64,000 bases of DNA. Source: Candidatus Homeothermus arabinoxylanisolvens (GTDB lineage: Bacteria > Bacteroidota > Bacteroidia > Bacteroidales > Muribaculaceae). Location of the stretch: assembly GCA_001689405.1 (NCBI GenBank), contig LUJO01000028.1, positions 1-64,000 of the forward strand. Direction: 5' to 3'. Position numbers and translations under genes: made by a program. Below the pieces are notes generated by a model. It saw nothing but the letters and a program-made list of their open reading frames with translations, did no database searches and had not been told where the DNA came from. Below, one piece after another: positions 41,748-48,779 of the stretch (its first letter is position 1; each line of letters starts with the position of its first letter).

Positions 41748-42878
41748 TCAGAAGCGGGCTCCCACCACGAGGCTCAGTGACTCGATGGAGTTCATGAAGG
41801 TGTAGGAGCTGCCGAAATAGATGTTGCCGTCAAACCGTCCGGTAAGCGATGCAAAGAGGCTGCGGTGATTGTAGACGACCGAGAACATGCCGGTGACATT
41901 TGTCGAAAACATGTCTTTCTTGCCGTCGGTGGAATTTTCATATGTATGCCGGTAGCCTATGGCGGGGAGCACCGTGGCGTTGACGAGCCAGCGCTTCGGA
42001 TGAAGCACCCAGTTGTAGGCGTACCCGCATATGACATTGTAGTCCTTGTAATGAAAGGCATAGCTGTCATATTCACCGGGCAGATAGTCAAGCATGTCAT
42101 CGGGAAGCGCCGAGAAGTCAAGATTGATGTTCTGCTTGTTGAAGTTCAGGCCCAATATAAGCGATCCGGCGCTTTTGAGCTGATACTTTGAGTAGCAGTA
42201 AGCGGCGGCCTGCGAGTACTTCCTGTGGTTGAAAAAATAATAGAGACTGGCGCTGGTGGTCTCCTGCTTGACCGCGTTGAAGTCAAACGAATGGCCGTGC
42301 AGGTTGAAATCGCCGAATTTTGTTATGCGTACACCGCCATCGGTCGAAGTGTAGCTTACCGACGCCGCAAAAAGTGCGCTCGTGAAACTGTAATCCCAGT
42401 TCTTACGTGTCGCTACGGGGTTGCCGAATATTTCATTGGCATTGAACGTATAGCCCACGTTTAAGGCCATGAAACCGATTGAGGCTCCTATGTCGCTGTA
42501 TATCTCCGATATCATGCGCAGGCGCGTGTCGCCTGTAAACTGCATGAAGTAACTTTCGGCCCAGTTGTAGTTCTTTCCGGTGAGTTTCCAGTTCTTGCCG
42601 GTAGACACCACATAGGTGGAGTCGTAAGAGTTGAACGTGCGGTCGCCCCAGTCGTAGACCTTCAGGCAGAAGCGTGCGAAGCGCGGATAGTTTATCGACG
42701 GGTCATGCAGGCTGAAACCGCTGTTTATAAGCTGTTTTACCCAGTTGCCGGAGCGTCGGGGGGCAGGCGCGGACATGACGCTGTCGGCTTCGGTCGCACC
42801 GAGGGCGAATGAAGCCGACAACATTATAAGTATTATTGCAACGCGCAGTCTGTGCACTGATGGAATGTTTATAAACAA
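41748..42878 (-). CDS. DUF4421 outer-membrane-like protein
   Basis: 376 residues. Signal peptide (VAIILIMLSASFALGATEA), then KFGDFNLHGHSFD, FFNHRKYSQAAAYCYSKYQLKSAGSLILGL and the C-terminal NIYFGSSYTFMNSIESLSLVVGARF. Alternating hydrophobic strands ending in an aromatic residue (F) fit a beta-barrel outer-membrane protein, as in the DUF4421 family. Function unknown. The preceding minus-strand gene encodes the choloylglycine hydrolase (73-bp gap), and its stop faces the TonB receptor gene across 7 bp. Confidence 0.8.
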   Translation of the reverse strand: MFINIPSVHRLRVAIILIMLSASFALGATEADSVMSAPAPRRSGNWVKQLINSGFSLHDPSINYPRFARFCLKVYDWGDRTFNSYDSTYVVSTGKNWKLTGKNYNWAESYFMQFTGDTRLRMISEIYSDIGASIGFMALNVGYTFNANEIFGNPVATRKNWDYSFTSALFAASVSYTSTDGGVRITKFGDFNLHGHSFDFNAVKQETTSASLYYFFNHRKYSQAAAYCYSKYQLKSAGSLILGLNFNKQNINLDFSALPDDMLDYLPGEYDSYAFHYKDYNVICGYAYNWVLHPKRWLVNATVLPAIGYRHTYENSTDGKKDMFSTNVTGMFSVVYNHRSLFASLTGRFDGNIYFGSSYTFMNSIESLSLVVGARF

Positions 42879-42951
42879 TTGTCAAAACGTAGTGATAGTA
42901 CCCGAGGAGGTATGGCCGGCAAAAAGCGGCATACAAATTAAGTAAATTCTT

Positions 42952-44010
42952 TTAATACATGGGGGTGAAAGGCGCATGTTTTACCAACAATGGCGTAATA
43001 TCGCCCATGACATCGGTCATTTTTGATGTGTCGAAGCGGAGCACCGGAGCACCTTTGCGAAGATCACACTTCTTGAGGTCGATGTAGTACACTCCGAGAT
43101 TGGTCACTATGTCGAAGTAGTAACGACAGTCGCGCAGATCGGCATATGAGCGCCATTGCGTAGACGATACGTTGGCCTCGGTCTGTACGGTGTAAAGATA
43201 CGGAACCGATACGTTGGCCATGATGCTGCGTACTATGGACAGACCTATTTTGGCGTCATTGGTCTTCTCTACGTGGCCCTGAAAGAAGTAGCCGCGTACA
43301 TAGCGGTCAGGGCTTTTTACCGTGCCCGGAAGCATGTTGACACCTCCCACTTTCTCCCAGTAGTCGTTTATGGCCGTCATGGCCGGGAACTGCGGGTCGT
43401 TGGTCATGGCCGGCATGTCTTGTCCTTCATATACTTTTACCGTGCCGTGGTCAAACTCAAGTATTGCGCAACGCCCCTGCGCGTCAGTAATGCCCCAGTG
43501 GAGAGCCGATACCGTGCCGCCGTCGAAGGTAGCCCCCGATATGCTGAAATTCTGCTCTTTAAGTACTTTGACCACTTCGGGAGTTGTGGCGTTCATGTCA
43601 AGCAGCCATCCTACAAACATGGACAGCGACATTCCCGGACGCCCTACAGTCTGCTCGTTGGCGTATATGGCGCCTTTACAGAACAGTCCGTTGATTACAA
43701 GACCTTTTTCGTTCATGCCCTCGGTGATGCCTCCGTCATAGCTCACTGCGTATACCGCACCGTATCTGGAGGTCCATGTCACCGCGCCCGGCTTATTGTC
43801 ACCCTTTTTGGACATGCCGCGGGGATATACGTAAAGATTGGTCGGGATAGGGGTTTTCCAGTCGAGCGAACGGCCTACTATGCGGAGCACCTCTTCACCT
43901 GATGTCGACGTCGTGTCGCCCACATATAATATACGCGAACAGGCGTCGGACTTGGCCGCTCCGAATAGAGCCGCCGAAACAAGTATACATGATAATACTT
44001 TAAGTCTCAT
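42952..44010 (-). CDS. Exported choloylglycine hydrolase-like Ntn amidase
   Basis: 352 residues. The signal peptide ends at Ala23, leaving Cys24 as the free N-terminal nucleophile (DACSRILY), as in bile salt hydrolases and penicillin V acylases. Other expected residues: Arg47 and Asp50 (GRSLDW), Asn100 (GMNEKGL), Asn204 (MTNDPQ), and a likely Arg in the DRYVRGYFF segment. Gut Bacteroidales encode such enzymes to deconjugate bile acids or cleave other N-acyl amides; sequence alone does not tell which. It precedes a DUF4421 protein on the same strand. Confidence 0.9.
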   Translation of the reverse strand: MRLKVLSCILVSAALFGAAKSDACSRILYVGDTTSTSGEEVLRIVGRSLDWKTPIPTNLYVYPRGMSKKGDNKPGAVTWTSRYGAVYAVSYDGGITEGMNEKGLVINGLFCKGAIYANEQTVGRPGMSLSMFVGWLLDMNATTPEVVKVLKEQNFSISGATFDGGTVSALHWGITDAQGRCAILEFDHGTVKVYEGQDMPAMTNDPQFPAMTAINDYWEKVGGVNMLPGTVKSPDRYVRGYFFQGHVEKTNDAKIGLSIVRSIMANVSVPYLYTVQTEANVSSTQWRSYADLRDCRYYFDIVTNLGVYYIDLKKCDLRKGAPVLRFDTSKMTDVMGDITPLLVKHAPFTPMY

Positions 44011-44111
44011 AATAATAAATTTTGCGATTTTTAGTTGAAACGTCTGTCGTTCATGTTATGTTCATCATTAAAATATATTGACAATATTTATAAAATGCAA
44101 AAGATTTGTTA

Positions 44112-44119
44112 TAACTTTG
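44112..44119 (+). promoter_or_regulatory. -7 box for the Na/Pi cotransporter gene
   Basis: TAACTTTG, 33 bp before ATG 44153. No TTG at the standard distance, so support is partial. Confidence 0.45.
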
Positions 44120-44152
44120 TCTCCGTAAAACGGACTCCATTTTACCACAGCA

Positions 44153-45973
44153 ATGAACTATACATTTTTAGACTTCTTAGCTCTCCTCGGCTCTGTTTGC
44201 TTGTTCCTTTACGGTATGAAGGTGATGAGCGAAGGGCTGCAGAAAGCCGCGGGCGACCGTCTGCGCAACATCCTGTCGGCAATGACCCGTAACCGCTTCA
44301 CGGGAACCCTAACCGGAATTGCCATAACAGCGCTTATTCAGAGTTCATCAGCATCCACCGTGATGGTAGTAAGTTTTGTCAACGCCGGCCTTATGACCCT
44401 CGGCCAGTCCATGGCTGTCATATTCGGCGCCAATGTCGGCACTACGTTCACCGCTTGGATTATAGCGCTTTTCGGTTTCAAGGTCGATACATCGGTCTTC
44501 ATACTGCCGCTTATAGCATGCTCCGTACCGTTGCTATTCAGTAAAAAGAGCCGTACCAAGTCAATAGGTGAGTTTCTCATAGGCTTCTCGTTCCTGTTCA
44601 TGGGACTCAACATGATAAGCAACTATGTGCCCGACCTGCAGAGCAATCCTGAAATGTTCGCGTTCCTTGAACGTTATGCCTCCATGGGCTATCTGTCGGT
44701 ATTGCTTTTCCTTTTTGTCGGCATAATTGTCACGGCTATCATACAATCGTCGGCCGCCACGTTTGCCATAGTGCTTATCATGTGTACGAAGGGCTGGATT
44801 ACGTTTGATCTCGGTTGTGCCGTGGTGCTCGGCAGCAATATCGGTACCACGATAACCCCTTTGCTCGCGTCAATGAGCGGAAATGTAGCCGCCAAACGTA
44901 CTGCCATGGGCCATCTGCTGTTCAATATGCTGGGTGTGCTTTGGACTATGTGCGTTTTCTATCCGTTTGTCAATCTTAATGTGTGGATTACCGAGGCCAT
45001 GGGGCAGGGCGATCCCGAGTCGCTGTTCACGTTTGTCAACAATCTTGAGGCTACCGATCCCCAGCTTTACAACAGCCTGTTTGACGGCAGTCTGCCTAAC
45101 GGACATCCGGTGCTCGCACAGATAGGCGCCATGCAGTTCAGCGTGTCGTTCGGCATGTCGATGTTCCATACAGTGTTCAACCTCATAAACCTGTCTATAA
45201 TGATATGGCTTACGGGAGTTTATGTGAAGATTGTCGAGAAGCTCGTGCCTGTCAAGCACAAGGAGGACGAGGAGTTCCAGCTCAAGTTTATATCCGGCGG
45301 TCTGTTGAGCGCCTCGGAGCTTAATATCGCTCAGGCCGAAAAAGAAATGGTTGTCTATGCCCAGCGTGTAAGCCGCATGATAAACATGGCCGAGCTGCTC
45401 ATACATGCCAAGGAAAAGAGCGAGGAGTTCTCGCAACTGTTCTCCCGGCTTGAAAAATATGAGGAGATTTCCGACCGCATGGAGATTGAGATTGCCAACT
45501 ACCTTAACAGATGTGCCGAGGGACGCCTCTCCAATGAGGGTAAACTGCACATTGCCGCAATGCTCAATATTGTCAGCGAAATCGAGAGCATAGCCGACTG
45601 TTGCTTTGGCTGCGCAAAGATTCTTCTCCGCAAGCAGGAGAGCAATGTTGAGTTCAGCGACCTCATATACCGCAATATAGACACTATGTTCGGATATGTG
45701 AAAACGGCAATGACCGACATGCTCGTACTTCTCGGCGATGTCGAGAAAGTGCGCGAGGTCGATATAATACGTTCCTACAACAAAGAGCGCGAAATCAACA
45801 ACCTGCGCAATCAGTTGCGTTCCAACAATGTCGAGAACATCAACAACCGTGTATACGAGTACCAGTCAGGTATATATTACATGGATATCATCAATGACCT
45901 TGAGAAGATGGGCGACTATATAATAAATGTAGTCGATACTATACGTGACCACTTCCGTCGCCGCGCGGCCTGA
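44153..45973 (+). CDS. Na/Pi cotransporter family protein with PhoU-like C-terminal domain
   Basis: 606 residues. Two inverted Na_Pi_cotrans repeats: GMKVMSEGLQKAAGDRLRNILSAMTRNRFTGTLTGIAITALIQSSSASTVMVVSFVNAG with its QSSS motif near residues 63-66, and the second IIVTAIIQSSAATFAIVLI near 193. About nine membrane helices end near residue 370. From about 400 to 600 helical PhoU-type repeats follow (ADCCFGCAKILLRKQE, YYMDIINDLEKMGDYIINVVD). This is the NptA/YjbB-type sodium-phosphate transporter with a regulatory tail, inner membrane. It stands alone. Confidence 0.92.
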   Translation: MNYTFLDFLALLGSVCLFLYGMKVMSEGLQKAAGDRLRNILSAMTRNRFTGTLTGIAITALIQSSSASTVMVVSFVNAGLMTLGQSMAVIFGANVGTTFTAWIIALFGFKVDTSVFILPLIACSVPLLFSKKSRTKSIGEFLIGFSFLFMGLNMISNYVPDLQSNPEMFAFLERYASMGYLSVLLFLFVGIIVTAIIQSSAATFAIVLIMCTKGWITFDLGCAVVLGSNIGTTITPLLASMSGNVAAKRTAMGHLLFNMLGVLWTMCVFYPFVNLNVWITEAMGQGDPESLFTFVNNLEATDPQLYNSLFDGSLPNGHPVLAQIGAMQFSVSFGMSMFHTVFNLINLSIMIWLTGVYVKIVEKLVPVKHKEDEEFQLKFISGGLLSASELNIAQAEKEMVVYAQRVSRMINMAELLIHAKEKSEEFSQLFSRLEKYEEISDRMEIEIANYLNRCAEGRLSNEGKLHIAAMLNIVSEIESIADCCFGCAKILLRKQESNVEFSDLIYRNIDTMFGYVKTAMTDMLVLLGDVEKVREVDIIRSYNKEREINNLRNQLRSNNVENINNRVYEYQSGIYYMDIINDLEKMGDYIINVVDTIRDHFRRRAA

Positions 45974-46071
45974 TGAATTTTACAAAGGGGTGGCAATGAT
46001 GTTACCGCTGTTACGGAATCATTGAGGATCGGTTAAATATCCCCGTGGTGCTACAATCATGTTACCGGAAC

Positions 46072-46102
46072 TTGATTTAGTTAAAGGCTGTGTATATATT
46101 TG
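46072..46102 (+). promoter_or_regulatory. Promoter of the receiver protein-rnhB pair
   Basis: TTG (46072-46074), 20-nt spacer, TATATTTG (46095-46102). Start near 46106, giving an 18-nt leader to ATG 46124. Confidence 0.65.
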
Positions 46103-46123
46103 TGTTATAAACAAAGCACATTT

Positions 46124-46597
46124 ATGACGGCTCATGGGCCTCATGTGGTTTCATTCATGACGAAAATGCCTAAGACACTATCACATTCTCACAAAACCGA
46201 GGCACTGCAGGACACACCCAGACGGATTTTCATCGCCGATGAAGACCCGCTGATATGTGAACTCATCCGCTACAATCTTGAAGCAGACGGGTTTACGGTG
46301 TCTGTATTCAATAATGCCGACGACGCCTTGGATGCCGACTTCACCTTGTATGACCTTTTTCTTATAGATATAACTATGGATGGACTTAGTGGTATAAAAG
46401 TGGCCCAGTATCTGAAGCAGAACAAGATGACCTCACGTACACCTCTTATATTCTGTGCAAGCCGCAGTGACGAGGAGGCGGTTATAGACGGCCTTGATTA
46501 CGGAGCCGACGACTATATCCTGAAGCCGTTTTCAATGAAAGAGCTTAAATCGAGAATCAACAAACTGTTGCATCGCAATATATATTCCAAAGCATAG
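46124..46597 (+). CDS. Stand-alone receiver-domain response regulator
   Basis: 157 residues from ATG 46124; a TTG at 46100 lies inside the -7 box, and ATG 46157 would trim 11 residues. One complete receiver domain (about residues 33-150): acidic pocket ADEDP, phospho-acceptor Asp in LFLIDITMD, conserved Ser/Thr region FCASRS and Lys in ILKPFSM. It ends at HRNIYSKA without any DNA-binding or enzymatic domain, so it is a CheY-like single-domain protein. No histidine kinase is near. Its stop abuts the rnhB ATG. Confidence 0.85.
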   Translation: MTAHGPHVVSFMTKMPKTLSHSHKTEALQDTPRRIFIADEDPLICELIRYNLEADGFTVSVFNNADDALDADFTLYDLFLIDITMDGLSGIKVAQYLKQNKMTSRTPLIFCASRSDEEAVIDGLDYGADDYILKPFSMKELKSRINKLLHRNIYSKA

Positions 46598-47206
46598 ATG
46601 ACGTCAGTGGCACTTCCTGCATGTTATATAGCCGGACGCGACGAAGCCGGTTGCGACGAGGCCGGGCGCGGATGTCTCGCCGGTCCTGTATATGCGGCCG
46701 CCGTTATATTGCCCGATGATTTCAGTCATCCGTTTCTCAATGATTCCAAGCAGCTTACGGAGCGCCGACGCGATATACTGCGGCCTGTCATCGAAGCCGA
46801 GGCTGTGGCTTGGGCTGTAGGTGTGGTCAGTGCCGCCGAAATAGATGAGATAAACATACTGCGGGCCTCCATATTGGCCATGCACCGTGCGGTCGAGGCG
46901 CTGTCGGTTGTGCCGGGAGCCATAATCGTTGACGGCAACCGCTTCACTCCGTATAAAGACATACCCTACGAGACCTTTGTGAAAGGCGACGGACGCTATG
47001 GCAATATAGCCGCCGCTTCAGTGCTTGCCAAGACTCACCGCGACGAGTTCATGCGGCGCATACATGAAGAGTATCCACAGTACCGTTGGAATATCAACAA
47101 GGGCTATCCTACCAAGGATCACCGTCAGGCGATAGCCGAATACGGGCCGTCGCCCTATCACCGTATGTCATTCCGACTTCTTGATACACAACTCACCCTC
47201 TTCTGA
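46598..47206 (+). CDS. rnhB: Ribonuclease HII
   Basis: Removes ribonucleotides from DNA-RNA hybrids. 202 residues. The active-site DEAGRGCLAGPVYAAAVIL (Asp-Glu near residues 20-21), IIVDGNR, KGDGRYGNIAAASVLAKTHRDE and HRMSFRLL are all present. Upstream of the canonical DEAG the sequence reads GRDEAG, i.e. the pentad (C/R)DEAG occurs twice in tandem (46637-46651 and 46652-46666 at DNA level). It starts immediately after the receiver gene stop and ends in a strong terminator. Confidence 0.94.
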   Translation: MTSVALPACYIAGRDEAGCDEAGRGCLAGPVYAAAVILPDDFSHPFLNDSKQLTERRRDILRPVIEAEAVAWAVGVVSAAEIDEINILRASILAMHRAVEALSVVPGAIIVDGNRFTPYKDIPYETFVKGDGRYGNIAAASVLAKTHRDEFMRRIHEEYPQYRWNINKGYPTKDHRQAIAEYGPSPYHRMSFRLLDTQLTLF

Positions 47207-47235
47207 CCGTAGCCGAAAGAGGGTGAGCTGTTTTA
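47192..47235 (+). terminator. Terminator overlapping the end of rnhB
   Basis: CTCACCCTCTT (47192-47202) pairs perfectly with AAGAGGGTGAG (47217-47227) across a 14-nt loop; the stop codon is in the loop region and TTTT follows shortly after. Confidence 0.75.
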
Positions 47236-47255
47236 GGCGGACGTAATATACGTCC

Positions 47256-48689
47256 TTATCGGTTTACGTAGACTTTGTATTCACCCGGAGCGAGCGACGA
47301 GGGAAATGCCTCAGATGCACCGGTAAAGAAGTTTATCGTGGTCTCGTTGGCGGCGGGTGTGTTGCCGGTATATTTCACTTCCGCATTCTCCTTGCCGAGA
47401 TTGACAAACACATATACACATGTGTTGTCGACTGCGCGGCTGAATATGTACAGGTTGTCATCGGTTGTGGGATAACGTACTATCTCTCCTCCGTTGACTC
47501 CGGCCTGCAGTGCGGGCTGTGTATGCTTCAGATGGTTGAGCTTCTTGTAAAATTCGAAGTAGCTGTTACGGGGTTCCCATACGGGGGGAGTGTCTTTCTT
47601 GAAAAACTCAAGGGCGCGGTTAAGGCCTGTCTCCTGACCGGTATATATGAGCGGCATGCCCGGAAGCGTATAGCTAAGCACGGCGAAAGCGTCGGCGAGG
47701 TTGCCGAGGCGCTCCTGTTCGGTGCCCTCCCATGAGTTGAGGTCATGATTGGTTATCATGTTCATCAGATAGGTGTCGCGCGGATATTCGAGCTTCTGTA
47801 CGGCAAGCAGCGAGTCGATGTCTGCGGCATGCTTCTCGGGGAATGTGCGCATGTTGCCCTGCGCGTCTTTGAAAGTATACTGGCCGGCAGTGGCGGCTAT
47901 CTCGCTGAAAAGGTCTTTCATAGGCCAGTTATAGCCCATGTTGAAGCCGTTTTTCTGAAGTTCAGGTTTGCTGGCTTCGGCAAGCATGAATACCTCCTTC
48001 ACAGAGTCGAGTTGCGGACGGGTCTCGTCCCAGAAGTCGGTAGGCACTTCTCCGGCCACGTCGCAGCGGAAACCGTCGACATCGGCTTCGGTGAGCCAGA
48101 ACTTGAATGCATCTACCATGGCGCTACGCATCTCTTTGTTGTCGTAGTCGAGTTTGTATACGTCGGTCCAGTCATAGGGGCCGTACATCTCGCCGGCCTC
48201 GTTCTTGGCGTACCAGTCGGGGTGTTCGCTTACCCATGCGTTGTCGCGGCTTGTGTGGTTGGGCACCCAGTCAAGTATGACTTTCATGCCGAGGTCATGG
48301 GCTTTTTTGACGGTGTTTTTAAATTGTTCGATTGTGCCGAACTCCGGATTGAACGCCTTATAGTCGCGCACGGCATAGTAGCTGCCGAGTTCGCCTTTCT
48401 TTCCATCCTGCGATATGGGATAGACAGGCATGAACCACAATATGTCCACGCCGAGCTCTTTTAATCGCGGAAGCTCTTTGTCAAACGCCGTTATAGTGCC
48501 GCTGTCGGTGTACTGGCGCAAATTCACTTCGTAGATGACGGCATTGCGGCTCCAGTCGGGCTGTTTTACTGTCGTGAGGGTGCTGTCGGCGGCTTCCTGA
48601 GCCTTATCCGATTTTTTCTTTTGTGTACATGCTGCTACTATGAATGTGAACATACCGGCGGCAAGAAATAGAAATAAAAACTTTTTCAT
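47256..48689 (-). CDS. GH13 alpha-amylase family lipoprotein
   Basis: 477 residues. Lipobox VAAC (Cys21). GH13 motifs: LDWVPNHT (about 139-146), GFRCDVA with nucleophile Asp210, the acid Glu238 in MLAEAS and Asp316 in ITNHD. The final 80 residues are a small beta domain (LYIFSRAVDNTCVYVFVNLG). The charged residues after Cys21 (TQKKKSD) are not a typical surface signal, so periplasmic anchoring is possible. Acts on alpha-glucans or maltooligosaccharides, probably as part of starch use with the GH31 and the second GH13. Divergent from the GH31 gene. Confidence 0.93.
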   Translation of the reverse strand: MKKFLFLFLAAGMFTFIVAACTQKKKSDKAQEAADSTLTTVKQPDWSRNAVIYEVNLRQYTDSGTITAFDKELPRLKELGVDILWFMPVYPISQDGKKGELGSYYAVRDYKAFNPEFGTIEQFKNTVKKAHDLGMKVILDWVPNHTSRDNAWVSEHPDWYAKNEAGEMYGPYDWTDVYKLDYDNKEMRSAMVDAFKFWLTEADVDGFRCDVAGEVPTDFWDETRPQLDSVKEVFMLAEASKPELQKNGFNMGYNWPMKDLFSEIAATAGQYTFKDAQGNMRTFPEKHAADIDSLLAVQKLEYPRDTYLMNMITNHDLNSWEGTEQERLGNLADAFAVLSYTLPGMPLIYTGQETGLNRALEFFKKDTPPVWEPRNSYFEFYKKLNHLKHTQPALQAGVNGGEIVRYPTTDDNLYIFSRAVDNTCVYVFVNLGKENAEVKYTGNTPAANETTINFFTGASEAFPSSLAPGEYKVYVNR

Positions 48690-48721
48690 CTTTAAATCGC
48701 TTGATTATATGGTTAACATCG

Positions 48722-48749
48722 CAAAGATACATTAAATTTCGTATATTTG
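48722..48749. promoter_or_regulatory. Divergent promoter boxes for GH13 (minus) and GH31 (plus)
   Basis: Minus-strand TATCTTTG (48729-48722) faces the GH13 lipoprotein gene; plus-strand TATATTTG (48742-48749) faces the GH31 gene. The two boxes are 12 bp apart back-to-back in the 90-bp gap; no clear TTG elements at the standard distance. Confidence 0.5.
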
Positions 48750-48779
48750 CATGTCTCTATTAATTAAAGCCATAAATCG

